From positions 74,229 to 138,228 of the forward strand of contig JAJYXI010000002.1 of NCBI GenBank assembly GCA_021791055.1: a DNA stretch of 64,000 nucleotides. Reading direction: 5' to 3'. Below are positions 1 to 10,771 of the stretch, one piece after another. The DNA is from Nitrospirota bacterium. GTDB lineage: Bacteria > Nitrospirota > Thermodesulfovibrionia > Thermodesulfovibrionales > Dissulfurispiraceae. Made by a program: the position numbers and the translations under genes. The notes under the pieces are model-generated. The model made no database searches, was not told where the DNA came from, and worked only from the letters and a program-made list of their open reading frames with translations. Every line of letters starts with the position of its first letter. The first letter of the stretch is position 1.

Positions 1-554
1 AACTTTTCGGTTTGGTCAATTAAAGCGTTAATGTCAATTCGTTTTCTATCAAGGTTTTCAAGTTTTGCTTTTTTTATTTTGTAGTTCGGCTCGTTCTTAA
101 AGGTGTTGTCAATGTTTCTTTTCAAATCAACAACATTCCTGATAGTGATTATTCCTATCTTCCTCAAAGCATTTTTAACGGCTCTCAGATAATTGTATTT
201 TCTGTTTTCATTGTTCTCTTGCAAATAGTAAAGAATGTTCTGTTTTACATTTTGAATATTTTCGTTGATGTATGATGTGTTGATTTCTTCATTTACCTCC
301 AACACCTGTTCAAAGAACTGCAAAAACTGGTCGTCAATTTCCAAGTAAGTTCCGTTCTGTCTTATTACTGAATGGTTAATCAGGTATTGAATTCTATCTT
401 CATTAAAGTCAACCATTGCAAGAGCAAAATCATATTTGTAAGAAAGTGATTTACGCTTCTCAAACATTTCTGCAAGAAGTTTATGCTCCCTGCTGAGAGT
501 GGATAATAATTCCTTTATTGAAGTAAAAGTATCCATCTTTTTCTGATGCGGCAT
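1..554 (-). CDS. Partial CDS running off the left window edge (MPHQKKMDTFTSIKELLSTLSREHKLLAEMFEKRKS...); possibly a kleisin/condensin-like (Wadjet/Mks-type) subunit, family not certain
   Basis: Manual minus-strand translation from ATG at 554 (or 536) stays open to position 1; not in the ORF track because it is truncated. Helical, charged protein; family is a guess. Confidence 0.55.
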   Translation of the reverse strand, partial: MPHQKKMDTFTSIKELLSTLSREHKLLAEMFEKRKSLSYKYDFALAMVDFNEDRIQYLINHSVIRQNGTYLEIDDQFLQFFEQVLEVNEEINTSYINENIQNVKQNILYYLQENNENRKYNYLRAVKNALRKIGIITIRNVVDLKRNIDNTFKNEPNYKIKKAKLENLDRKRIDINALIDQTEK

Positions 555-643
555 AATGTGTTTTCAGCAGCAGGGCTTAATTTATAAATAGGCTCTTCAT
601 CTTGTGCTTTGTTATTGATAAATTCACTCACCTTATTAATCAT
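515..643 (-). pseudogene. Short ORF MINKVSEFINNKAQDEEPIYKLSPAAENTL..., possible fragment related to DUF3375-type proteins, overlapping the next ORF
   Basis: Manual translation; 'EEPIYKLSPAAENTL' resembles the 'EPHF-LTPATEKAL' motif I recall from DUF3375 (JetA). Short and overlapping the downstream start out of frame. Confidence 0.25.
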
Positions 644-735
644 AAAGCTTAAGTTTGCCGTCAAATTCCGCCTCTGCAATAAGACAATGCCCTTTCGCTG
701 ACATCTTTATATATTACAGCCAAAAACCTTTTCCA

Positions 736-915
736 TCAAACTTTTTTAGAGCAATCAAGCTCCTTCATATCCGACAAAATAAAATCCGGTTCTTCGACTG
801 TTTGCAATACATCATCATAAAAGCCGGACATATCATCATGGTTTTCAACAATATGAAGCCATCTTTCAGGCGTCAATCGTATTGGTATTCGGTTTTTAGA
901 AAGTACAATATCCAT
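736..915 (-). pseudogene. Truncated BECR-fold (RelE/barnase-like) nuclease relic, MDIVLSKNRIPIRLTPERWLHIVENHDDMSGFYDDVLQTVEEPDFIL...
   Basis: Manual translation; 'IRLTPERW-HI--NH-DM----D-V--T---PD-I' matches the N-terminal pattern of small phage/TA BECR nucleases; in-frame TGA then similar coding (WKRFLAVIYKDVSE) continues, suggesting decay. Confidence 0.4.
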
Positions 916-918
916 ATG

Positions 919-1953
<1,035 letters not shown>

Positions 1954-2027
1954 TTAACATTATTAAAACCAAATCGTGCATTTGGAAAGCTTTTTGCCGT
2001 ATGCATGCCTGTTAATATTTCATAAAC

Positions 2028-2057
2028 AAAAAAGGCAGGTCGATTCGACCCGCCTTT
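2028..2057 (-). terminator. Rho-independent terminator downstream of rpmA
   Basis: Minus strand AAAGGCGGGTCGAATCGACCTGCCTTTTTTG: GC-rich hairpin followed by T run. Confidence 0.75.
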
Positions 2058-2082
2058 AAACCCTTTCTCTATTTATTTTCAG

Positions 2083-2367
2083 TTACACATTAACTGCTGC
2101 AGTCTGTACTTCCTGGACAGGATAAACGCTGATTTTCATCCTCGTTCTATCCTTCCTTTCGAATCTGACAACGCCATCTGTCAATGCAAAGAGCGTGTCG
2201 TCGGATCCCTTGCCTACATTGCTTCCCGGATGGAATTTTGTACCGCGCTGTCTTACAAGGATATTCCCTGCACGGACAACCTGTCCGCCAAATCGTTTTA
2301 CCCCGAGTCTTTTAGACTCGCTGTCGCGGCCGTTTCTTGAGCTTCCAACACCTTTTTTATGTGCCAT
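2083..2367 (-). CDS. rpmA: 50S ribosomal protein L27
   Basis: [32 protein letters not shown]27 signature. Confidence 0.97.
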   Translation of the reverse strand: MAHKKGVGSSRNGRDSESKRLGVKRFGGQVVRAGNILVRQRGTKFHPGSNVGKGSDDTLFALTDGVVRFERKDRTRMKISVYPVQEVQTAAVNV

Positions 2368-2369
2368 CT

Positions 2370-2684
2370 CTATCCTCCAATGATCTCTTTAATTTTTAAG
2401 GTTGTATACTGCTGCCTGTGTCCCCTTAATTTTCTATGGGTCTTTTTAGGCCTTGGCCCAAAAACAAGAACCTTAGCCGTTTTGCCTGTTTCTACAATCT
2501 CTGCCTTTACACTTGCGCCTTCGATATATGGCTTGCCGCAAACTATTTTATCATCCTTGGAAACCATCAACACCTTATCCAACACTATCTCGGAATTAAC
2601 ATCTCCCTTAATTTTCTCAACACATACCTTATCCCCCGCAGAAACCCTTATCTGCTCTCCGCCTGTTTGTATAATTGCATACAT
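2370..2684 (-). CDS. rplU: 50S ribosomal protein L21
   Basis: [19 protein letters not shown]...[16 protein letters not shown]; adjacent to rpmA. Confidence 0.97.
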   Translation of the reverse strand: MYAIIQTGGEQIRVSAGDKVCVEKIKGDVNSEIVLDKVLMVSKDDKIVCGKPYIEGASVKAEIVETGKTAKVLVFGPRPKKTHRKLRGHRQQYTTLKIKEIIGG

Positions 2685-2828
2685 AATATCACCTCCGAAT
2701 TAGTTAGAGATTAATATTTAACCCGAATTTATATAAAAAAGTCAACATATTGCCTTTGTTTTCTTGACCTAAGAACCCCTGCTTGGTTATATTTATATGT
2801 TAATCTTAAGTTTGAGGAGGTATCAATT

Positions 2829-3107
2829 ATGCCGATATACGAATACGAATGTATTCAGTGCGGAAAAAACCATGAAGTAATACAGAAATTCAGCGATAAG
2901 CCGTTAAGCACATGCCCTGACTGCGGCGGCCAGATGAAAAAGCTTATATCGAATACATCTTTTGTATTGAAAGGAAGCGGATGGTATGTGACAGACTATG
3001 CATCATCTGAAAGAAAAAAGGGGATGGATTCGGAGAAAGGAACTTCGGAAAAGAAGTCGTCTGAAACAAAGACAGAGACAAAGAAAGAAGCAGTTGCAGC
3101 AAAATAA
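2829..3107 (+). CDS. FmdB-family zinc ribbon protein
   Basis: [34 protein letters not shown]... Confidence 0.9.
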   Translation: MPIYEYECIQCGKNHEVIQKFSDKPLSTCPDCGGQMKKLISNTSFVLKGSGWYVTDYASSERKKGMDSEKGTSEKKSSETKTETKKEAVAAK

Positions 3108-3108
3108 T

Positions 3109-3888
3109 ATGATTTCTCCCCATATCCATCTCCCCTATGAAAAAATAGGGGACTATATACAATTTATCAAACAAAACAAACTGAACCTCGAAATCTATTT
3201 CAGCTCTAATGCCCTCGATTCGATTAACACAGACCCTCTGCCGAAACTAAAGAATACACTTGATTACAATCCTTCGCTGTCCTTTCATGCCCCATTTATG
3301 GATCTCTCGCCGGGGGCGATAGATTCAAAGGTAAGAGACGCTACCATCGAAAGATTCAATCATATCATTGACATTGCAGAAACCTTAAAACCCAAGAGCA
3401 TAGTTTTCCACTCAGGCTACGAAAAGTGGAAATATGCTCTAAAGGTAGAGGTCTGGCTTGAAAAAAGCCTCCAGACATGGAGGCCTTTAAATGAAAGGGC
3501 AAAAAACGTCGGCGTAAAAATAGCCATTGAAAATATATTTGAAGACGAACCAACAAATCTAAGATTTTTAATGGAACATATGAATTCTGATAATTTTGGA
3601 GTATGCTTCGACACAGGACACTGCAATCTATTTTCAAAGGTTTCACTGGAAAATTGGCTTAAAGAAATCAAGAAATACATTATTGAGCTACATCTTCACG
3701 ATAACGACAAAAGTGCTGATCTACATTATCCAATCGGGGATGGGAGTTTTGATTTTAACACCTTATTCTCCGAATTAAAGAACAATAATTGTATTTACAC
3801 AATCGAGGCACATACGCCGGAACGGGTGCTAAAAAGCATGGAGAGGTTAAAGGAATATTCACAGGTATTTCATCTGATTCCTGAATGA
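3109..3888 (+). CDS. Sugar phosphate isomerase/epimerase, xylose isomerase-like TIM barrel (AP endonuclease family 2)
   Basis: In-frame ATG at 3109 right after the FmdB stop (ORF track start at 2998 overlaps it); LEIYFSSNA..., CFDTGHCNLF, ELHLHDNDKSADLH. Confidence 0.8.
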   Translation: MISPHIHLPYEKIGDYIQFIKQNKLNLEIYFSSNALDSINTDPLPKLKNTLDYNPSLSFHAPFMDLSPGAIDSKVRDATIERFNHIIDIAETLKPKSIVFHSGYEKWKYALKVEVWLEKSLQTWRPLNERAKNVGVKIAIENIFEDEPTNLRFLMEHMNSDNFGVCFDTGHCNLFSKVSLENWLKEIKKYIIELHLHDNDKSADLHYPIGDGSFDFNTLFSELKNNNCIYTIEAHTPERVLKSMERLKEYSQVFHLIPE

Positions 3889-5007
3889 AAATCCTCTTAA
3901 TCCCGGCTCATCTTTCCCCTTATACTGAATCATCACTTTATGCGATTCGCCCATGCCCTGAGGCAAAATCAATCCCTTAATTTTAGCGACATCAAAGACA
4001 TCAGGGGAATCTCCATAAAGCTCCTTTATCATCTCATCAATTCCCAGCGATACAAGATAAGTGCCCTGGGGGCAAAAACCTATGGTTTTTAAACACAATT
4101 CATCTCCCCATTTTTTAAGAGACGAAAAATTCACATGGGCAGTCAAATCCTGTTCTCCAATATTCTGATAGGGATTTTCATTTATCTGGTGCTGATAATA
4201 ACAGAGCAGAGTTCCTCTGTTCCTGTCTTCACTGTAATAATCCTGTGCAGGATAACCATAGTCTATTGTCAAAATAAAACCTTCGGAAAGTTTAGCGTTT
4301 ATTTCTTTCAGCCAATCTTTGATTTTAAGATTGACCTCTGTTTTATAACCTTTAGGCAATTCGATACCAAATTCTTTAAAATATTCTTTAACATCATTAC
4401 TGCACGACATTTTTATTTCGACCAGACTATCTCCATCTATAGATACATAAATTTCTTTCAGCTCACCATTGGGACTATTTGGCGCCTCAATGAGCCTTAC
4501 AGGAAAAGCGTCCAAAAGCTCATTGGACAGAAAGCAGCCGGCGACAGGCTCCAGCTCATTTATGCTTGAAACCCAATTAACCTTATCTTTGAATTCCGAG
4601 AGTAGTTCCTGTTGTTTTGCTTTTATTGTTGGATTCAGTTCAACGATTGTGTATTGAATATGTTCAAAAATGCCCTTTGCCTCTTGCCCCTTTCCCCTTG
4701 CCCCTTTTAAATATTCCAGCATGTCCTTTGCAAGATAGCCCATGCCGGCGCCCATCTCAACAATCTGGAAGATTTCAGGCCTTCCTATGATTGTCCACAT
4801 CTCCTCCATCTGCCTGCCTACCATTGCGCCGAACATGGAGTGAAGATGCGGGCTTGTATAGAAATCCCCCGCCCTGCCTATTTTTGTAGAATCCTTTGTG
4901 TAATACCCAAGCTCCGGATGGTAAAGGGCCATTTCCATAAAGATTTCAAAATTGATGGGACCTTCTGATTTTATTTTTTCTATGATTTTTTGTTTAAGCG
5001 GAGACAC
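3859..5007 (-). CDS. Class I SAM-dependent methyltransferase, MidA/NDUFAF7 family
   Basis: GPINFEIFMEMALYHPELGYY, IVEMGAGMGYLAKDML, FLSNELLDAFPVRL. Confidence 0.88.
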   Translation of the reverse strand: MSPLKQKIIEKIKSEGPINFEIFMEMALYHPELGYYTKDSTKIGRAGDFYTSPHLHSMFGAMVGRQMEEMWTIIGRPEIFQIVEMGAGMGYLAKDMLEYLKGARGKGQEAKGIFEHIQYTIVELNPTIKAKQQELLSEFKDKVNWVSSINELEPVAGCFLSNELLDAFPVRLIEAPNSPNGELKEIYVSIDGDSLVEIKMSCSNDVKEYFKEFGIELPKGYKTEVNLKIKDWLKEINAKLSEGFILTIDYGYPAQDYYSEDRNRGTLLCYYQHQINENPYQNIGEQDLTAHVNFSSLKKWGDELCLKTIGFCPQGTYLVSLGIDEMIKELYGDSPDVFDVAKIKGLILPQGMGESHKVMIQYKGKDEPGLRGFSFRNQMKYL

Positions 5008-5993
5008 TACTTTATTTCAAGCATCCTGTCCAATGCCCTTTTGGCAGGAATCCTTATCTCTTCAGGAACCTTAATGATATTTTTCATCTCTTTCAGTGCA
5101 GACAGAATGCTATTAAGCGTAGTCTTTTTCATATTCGGACAAACCATATCTTTTCTGAGTGGATAAAATATTTTGTCGGGATTCTCCTTCTTTAGTCTGT
5201 GCATAAGTCCGGTCTCTGTCCCAACAATAAATTCCTTTGCATCTGATGACTTTGCAAACCTGAGCATTCCCGATGTGCTCGTTACATGGTCTGCAAGTTC
5301 CAAAACCTCAAGCCTGCACTCTGGATGGGCCATTAAAAGGGCATTGGGGTATTCCTCCCTCGCCTTTAGGACATCCTTCTTTGTAATCCTGTCATGGACA
5401 TGACAAAAGCCGTCCCATGCAATCACCTGTTTTTTGGTATTCTTTTGGGCCCACATCGAAAGATTCCTGTCAGGTATGCATATCACCCTTTCATCAGGCA
5501 GGGATTCTATTACCTTTACAACATTAGCAGATGTGCAGCATATATCGCTCTCTGCCTTTACCTCAGCAGTGGTATTAACATAGGCGACAACAGGCACGCC
5601 CGGATATTTCGCTTTAATATCCCTTAGAGTGTATTCATGTGGGAATACAAATACAGGCTGAGTCTCATATCCAGGGAATGTTTTCCATACCTTTCTCGGG
5701 GAACTGACCTGTACCATGTCTGCCATAGGACATCCTGCATCCAGTTCGGGCAGGAACACTGTCTTATTAGGAGAAAGAATGGAGGCGCTTTCAGCCATAA
5801 AATGAACTCCGCAGAAGACTATTACATCACAGTTTACTTCTGCAGCAGTCCTTGAGAGTTCGAGGGAGTCGCCGACAAAATCAGCGATATCCTGAACCTC
5901 GTCCCTCTGGTAGTTATGGGAGAGGATTATAGCGTTTTTCTCTCTCTTTAATTTTAAAATCTCTTCTACTATTGCTTCGGTCTCTTTTGGCAC
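5007..5993 (-). CDS. nadA: Quinolinate synthase
   Basis: AIILSHNYQRDEVQDIADFVGDSLELSR; conserved Cys for 4Fe-4S (MVCPNMKKTTL). Confidence 0.95.
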   Translation of the reverse strand: MPKETEAIVEEILKLKREKNAIILSHNYQRDEVQDIADFVGDSLELSRTAAEVNCDVIVFCGVHFMAESASILSPNKTVFLPELDAGCPMADMVQVSSPRKVWKTFPGYETQPVFVFPHEYTLRDIKAKYPGVPVVAYVNTTAEVKAESDICCTSANVVKVIESLPDERVICIPDRNLSMWAQKNTKKQVIAWDGFCHVHDRITKKDVLKAREEYPNALLMAHPECRLEVLELADHVTSTSGMLRFAKSSDAKEFIVGTETGLMHRLKKENPDKIFYPLRKDMVCPNMKKTTLNSILSALKEMKNIIKVPEEIRIPAKRALDRMLEIK

Positions 5994-6002
5994 CTGAAAT
6001 CC

Positions 6003-6704
6003 CTAATTTTCATTATATGAGCTGGCAAGATATGAATTTGTAAAAAGCACTGTACCGTCTCTTAAAACTATTTTTTGAATTCTGCTCTGTCTTTTTATTT
6101 CAGGTAAATCCATATTTACTACTGTTCCTTTACCTCTGGAATAGTAGTTTATGACTCTTCTAACATATGTAATGGTCTCTGGAATAGGCGGTATGTTTTT
6201 TATTCTATCTACCAGTTTTGGGCCTGCATTGTACGCAGCAAGGGCAAGAGTAATATTTCCATTAAACTTTTGGAGCAAATATTTTAGATACCTGATACCT
6301 CCGTCTATGTTATCCTCTGGATTAAAGGGATTGCTGACACCCATAATAGAAGCAGTTAAAGGCATCAACTGCATAAGCCCCTGTGCCCCCTTAGGAGAAA
6401 TTGCGTTGGGATTCCAATTTGATTCAGCCTTTATTACAGCCTTTACAAGCTGAGGGTCAATATTATGCCGCCTCGCTTTTTCTTCTGCTATATTATGAAA
6501 ATTCTCTCTATCAACATAAACATTCTTGTATTCTTTATTGGGCCTTTGATAAGACCTTTTCTCTTTCACCACAACAGTGCCATTTCTGTCCATAGGCGCA
6601 TTGGTGAAATATATTGTCCCATCATCTGATATGTACTTATAAATATCAGCATGGGATTCTAATCCTGTAAATAACACAAGCATTATGACTAATAAGGCAA
6701 CCAT
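6003..6704 (-). CDS. Lytic transglycosylase with N-terminal DUF4124 and SLT domain
   Basis: DIYKYISDDGTIYFTN; IKAESNWNPNAISPKGAQGLMQLMP; ALAAYNAGP. Confidence 0.9.
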   Translation of the reverse strand: MVALLVIMLVLFTGLESHADIYKYISDDGTIYFTNAPMDRNGTVVVKEKRSYQRPNKEYKNVYVDRENFHNIAEEKARRHNIDPQLVKAVIKAESNWNPNAISPKGAQGLMQLMPLTASIMGVSNPFNPEDNIDGGIRYLKYLLQKFNGNITLALAAYNAGPKLVDRIKNIPPIPETITYVRRVINYYSRGKGTVVNMDLPEIKRQSRIQKIVLRDGTVLFTNSYLASSYNEN

Positions 6705-6807
6705 TTGTTCAAATCATACCATGCAAATATGCCTTCATTCAAGCATTTTCAGCCTTTATCTTGACAAAAACAGGCCTTTTTGGTTTTAATGAATATCTTA
6801 ATTATGT

Positions 6808-6882
6808 AGGCGCGTAGCTCAGTGGGAGAGCGCTACCTTGACACGGTAGAGGTCAGGGGTTCGATACCCCTCGTGCCTACCA
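6808..6882 (+). tRNA. tRNA-Val (GAC), CCA encoded
   Basis: Cloverleaf read by eye: acceptor AGGCGCG/CGTGCCT, D-arm GCTC...GAGC, anticodon loop TTGACAC, T-arm AGGGG-TTCGATA-CCCCT, ACCA end. Confidence 0.93.
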
Positions 6883-6896
6883 TTTTATATCCCAAT

Positions 6897-7610
6897 TTAC
6901 TTGGTCTCAATCTTGAATTCAAAGGTCTTTATCATTTTCACGCCATCTATATCCGTAGCTGACGCCCCGAACTTGTATGTTCCTTCCTCTTTCTTTTCAG
7001 GTTTCCAGATTATCTTTCCCGTCTCTTTTTCAATAGTCATTCCTTCAAGTATTGGTTCCTCCAGAGAGAATATCACTTTATCACCATCCGGGTCTTTACT
7101 TATCAGTTGAGACTCTATTTTGTCGTTAAGTTTTTGGGTCGTCTCTTTCAATTCCAGAGAAGGAGGAGCGCTGTGGACAGCTATATATATGCTTTCCTGT
7201 GGACGTCCCTTTATTCCATCTGCAAAAAGCGTAATTCTTACATTAATCAAATCCCCTTTTTTAAACAAACCGGCAGGCAATATATCTCCTTTTATCCCAT
7301 TGATAACCGCGCCGTTTACCTTCCATTGATACTCATAAGTAATTTTTTCATCACCTTCGCAACTTGCTGATACCTCAGCTTTTATATTATCAAGTACAGT
7401 AGGTTGCTGAGGTATCAATTTTATAGACTTTATGGCAGGACGCCTTATCTCTTTTGTTGCCTCCTGTCCTTGCAGTCCTTTTATAGCATCTCTTTTCTCC
7501 ATTTCAAAGGGAGATAGAATTTTTTTCTGATCCATTGAGGGTTTACTTTTTTTGTTTTTCTGATCTGAAAAAACACCCATTAATAAGAAAAGAGAAAAGA
7601 CAATCACCAC
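6897..7610 (-). CDS. Membrane-anchored protein with cadherin/Ig-like putative domain
   Basis: N-terminal TM segment; 'DKVIFSLEEPILEGMTIEKETGKIIWKPEKKEEGTYKFGASATD' Ig-like (He_PIG) pattern; downstream of the pilin operon. Confidence 0.6.
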   Translation of the reverse strand: MVIVFSLFLLMGVFSDQKNKKSKPSMDQKKILSPFEMEKRDAIKGLQGQEATKEIRRPAIKSIKLIPQQPTVLDNIKAEVSASCEGDEKITYEYQWKVNGAVINGIKGDILPAGLFKKGDLINVRITLFADGIKGRPQESIYIAVHSAPPSLELKETTQKLNDKIESQLISKDPDGDKVIFSLEEPILEGMTIEKETGKIIWKPEKKEEGTYKFGASATDIDGVKMIKTFEFKIETK

Positions 7611-7690
7611 AAAAAATAGGAGAATGTATACTATCTTTTGTGTTTTTTCCCTTTTAAGTCTTTTTGTCCCCGCTGATTTTAAAGTCTTAC

Positions 7691-10600
7691 CTATTGCAAT
7701 CTCCTATCTTTCCAGTAAAGTATCTTGCCGCTTGGTGAAGGCAAAGGAGGTATTGGTAGCGAACCTTTGTACCCTCCGCTCAACCCTGCTCCTCCGCTTG
7801 TTACAATAGACATTTGAGTTATTCCAGCCGGCGAAATTGAAATAATAGGCCCTGTTGCAATGCCCACACCGACTTCGATGCTTCTCGCACCGCCTGTAAG
7901 TGCGCCGCCGCAATTCGTATAGTTTATTGCGTATAATCTTGATGTCCCTGCCTGCTCACAAACGCTGCTACCGCTTGCAGAAGGGATATATGTAGTAAAA
8001 TATACCACTCCGCCATATACAACTATATCGGATAATGCCTTTTCCCTGCCTGTAAAGTTTATATACCATCCATTGTCAGTTATATTATCGCAATGCTGTT
8101 GTTCAGAAGTAACATTATTTAGCCCTGCAAGGGTATAAGTTGCATTGCGATTGTTATCCTTAACACCCACCACCTTTTCATTTGTACTCGATGCTGTTGG
8201 GTCACTCTTATCGCCTGTTGCCCAGTAGATCCACAAATTGCCGCTTGTATCTTTTGCCATAGTTGGTGAGCTATAAATAGGCCTCGCTCCTTCACCGCCT
8301 CCCCTTGCATCAAATAATAAGCCACCTGTCCATTGGGATGTATTAGTGCAGGTCCCCCCTGTAATTTCCGATTTAGTGCAGAATTTTAACCTCCATACAT
8401 TGCCGCCTATATCGCCAATATATGCGGTGTCAATAAAACCGTCGTTATCAGTATCGGCAATGGCAGGGGATGCCGGAATGCTGTAGTTCATATCTATATT
8501 ATCAGCCCTTGTATAGCTCCATAAAATATCTCCGTTGTTTAAATCAACAACATAAAATCCCTTTCCTCTTGTATCACAAGTTCCACCGCCAGCGCAATTT
8601 GAGGCATTATAACCACCTCCTATAAAGCCGACCCATTTCTCATTTCCGCTGATTTTTACCCTTCCAATAATCATTTTACTCCATGGGTCTCCAAGATAAG
8701 GGGCATTGGAAGATGTAGGATTTATACGCCATTTATAAATAGGATTAGCTGATGTGTCAGTGTAATCAAAGGCATAGTATCCACAGAAGTAAGGGTATGT
8801 TGATGAATATGTTGAGTTAAAACCAGAATCGCAGGATGATGAAGAACTCCATAAATAAGAGCCTGCTCCTCTACCCTCACTAAACACCACGAGGGTTTTC
8901 CAGTCAGATGCAGACTTACTTGTGCCGCTGCCAGAACCAAGCCATACATCGGCAGCAGTTACAGGACCATCAACGAAATACTGATGGCTGAGCCCTGTAG
9001 GATGTGTGGAATGAGTAATAAGTTTTAATTTTGATAAGAAGTTCGGAGGGATAAAACTCCAAACTTCTGCTCCGGTGTCTGTCCTGAATACATGGAACTG
9101 ACCGTCATTGGCTCCCACAACTATACGCCTCAGGCCATTTGTCGATGTCCTTTGATGATTGGTTCTAAATGCGGCAAAGGCATTATTGGAGTCCAGTGTG
9201 TCACTAAAATAGCCAGAAGGCATTCCAATAGTTATTGGGTTGGAACGGAATATATCGCCCAATTTCCAGTTATCAGGATTATATGCAGATTCACCTCTGA
9301 TGTATCCAACAACAGCGTCCCTATTTGCTGCGGTGTCGTCGGGCGGTGTAAAACCTAAATCAGAAGGAGTAATATTGGCAGTTGTAAAGTCAATAAGTGC
9401 CCCTGCCTTGTAAGTCTTAATATTTCTGCTCGATGCAGATGTTGTCGACAGGACAGTTCCTGCATCCCATATCGGAGTGCTGCTTATGCTGCCATCATCG
9501 TTAATCTGAAATTTCTTTAAATGACCGAGCCAGAACGGGTCATTATTAACAGGCACAAAAGAAGCCTCATAAAGGTAATTTTCGTCTGTGGTTCTTGCCG
9601 CTGAAACAGAAGATACAGAAAAGGAATAGTTTGCCTCTCTTATAATGCTGAATGCCTGTTTAAGGGCAGTTGCAAGGTCATCGGCATTGGATGCCAAAAA
9701 CGCATACCCTGAAAGTGAGGTATTGCCAGGATCGTCAGATGTTGCATAGCAGGTCGGACACGAACCTGATGTCGTGGATGTAGAGCAGCTTGAAACGCCG
9801 CTCGGGTAAAGACTTCCGCTTGGAATGTTGTATCCGCTCGTGCTGCCTGAATTTGGGGCATCGGGATTATCGGTACCTCCGTAATAAGCAGCCCAGTTCA
9901 GTGTTTTTTCGAGATAGTCGGGCATGCCGGAACCAAAGCCTACGACAAAAACCTTATATCCGGCGTCTGCTAATGCCTTTGCTTTTGCAACGAGTTCACG
10001 CCTTCTCTTGTACTGATCGCTCTGGCCTTCGGTTCCGTTACCGCTGCATGCATATGTATCCGCGCCATCTGTAATAATTACAACAAATTTCTTGCGGCAG
10101 GCTGATGCATTATCCGTTGTTTTATGATAATCAAGGTATATTTTTGCCTCTGCCAATGCTGCTGCGTCTGGAGTTCCACCACGCGCGCCTTCCCCGTTTA
10201 CCGAAGACCATATAGTACTGTAATTGGGAGAATATGCAGCATCCCCTATTTCTTTATTAGTGGTATTTAGAGCGTTGATTATGGTATTACATCCGCTTGA
10301 ATATGAATAAGTTCCGTCCCTTTCCGGATTGCAGGCAGTATAACCGCTCGTGCCGTCGTAAAACCTCATGTATCCTATTCTTATCTTGAGGCTGCTCTCA
10401 TCCGATGTATCAATATTAGCGGTATTAATAGTTCCATCATTATCAGTATCAAGGCAGCCGTTATTTGTATCGTCAAGTACATTGCATATCGCCCTTTTTG
10501 CAATAGCAAGGCGGCTGCATCTATAGGTATGTCCCGTTCCTGATGAACTGTAAAAAGTCCCGGTGCATGAGGAATTTCCCCAGATATTACTTCCTCCCGC

Positions 10601-10771
10601 AGGATTCCATGCCATGCTGCCGGACAAATCCAACACTATCAAGGCATCAGGATTTACACTGGTGAAAAAAAGCGCTGTTTCATCAGAATAAGCATCAGAG
10701 ATGAAAATAAGACCGCATATCAACAATACAAATAAAAATTTATTTATTTTAATCATGCCGCACCTCCTCAT
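7691..10771 (-). CDS. pilY1: PilY1/PilC-like type IV pilus assembly protein with N-terminal VWA domain
   Basis: VWA MIDAS 'LDLSGSMAW'; C-terminal beta-propeller with Ca-binding 'DTDNDGFIDTAYIGDIGGNVWRL' and 'RIVVGANDGQFHVF'. Confidence 0.88.
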   Translation of the reverse strand: MRRCGMIKINKFLFVLLICGLIFISDAYSDETALFFTSVNPDALIVLDLSGSMAWNPAGGSNIWGNSSCTGTFYSSSGTGHTYRCSRLAIAKRAICNVLDDTNNGCLDTDNDGTINTANIDTSDESSLKIRIGYMRFYDGTSGYTACNPERDGTYSYSSGCNTIINALNTTNKEIGDAAYSPNYSTIWSSVNGEGARGGTPDAAALAEAKIYLDYHKTTDNASACRKKFVVIITDGADTYACSGNGTEGQSDQYKRRRELVAKAKALADAGYKVFVVGFGSGMPDYLEKTLNWAAYYGGTDNPDAPNSGSTSGYNIPSGSLYPSGVSSCSTSTTSGSCPTCYATSDDPGNTSLSGYAFLASNADDLATALKQAFSIIREANYSFSVSSVSAARTTDENYLYEASFVPVNNDPFWLGHLKKFQINDDGSISSTPIWDAGTVLSTTSASSRNIKTYKAGALIDFTTANITPSDLGFTPPDDTAANRDAVVGYIRGESAYNPDNWKLGDIFRSNPITIGMPSGYFSDTLDSNNAFAAFRTNHQRTSTNGLRRIVVGANDGQFHVFRTDTGAEVWSFIPPNFLSKLKLITHSTHPTGLSHQYFVDGPVTAADVWLGSGSGTSKSASDWKTLVVFSEGRGAGSYLWSSSSSCDSGFNSTYSSTYPYFCGYYAFDYTDTSANPIYKWRINPTSSNAPYLGDPWSKMIIGRVKISGNEKWVGFIGGGYNASNCAGGGTCDTRGKGFYVVDLNNGDILWSYTRADNIDMNYSIPASPAIADTDNDGFIDTAYIGDIGGNVWRLKFCTKSEITGGTCTNTSQWTGGLLFDARGGGEGARPIYSSPTMAKDTSGNLWIYWATGDKSDPTASSTNEKVVGVKDNNRNATYTLAGLNNVTSEQQHCDNITDNGWYINFTGREKALSDIVVYGGVVYFTTYIPSASGSSVCEQAGTSRLYAINYTNCGGALTGGARSIEVGVGIATGPIISISPAGITQMSIVTSGGAGLSGGYKGSLPIPPLPSPSGKILYWKDRRLQ

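Noticed and set aside
736-738. In-frame TGA in the BECR-like ORF as a second selenocysteine site
   Set aside because: No Cys or redox position is expected there, and the frame decays further downstream; pseudogene is a simpler reading.
2998-3108. Extended N-terminus of the sugar isomerase ORF ([14 protein letters not shown]...)
   Set aside because: Overlaps the fmdB-like gene out of frame; the natural start is ATG at 3109 just after the upstream stop.
7704-10074. Several 60-94 aa ORFs on either strand inside pilY1 (7704-7913, 8119-8325, 8722-8949, 9092-9358, 9640-9861, 9790-10074)
   Set aside because: They lie inside a clearly real 1026-aa CDS, lack recognisable domains and have compositions expected of shadow frames.
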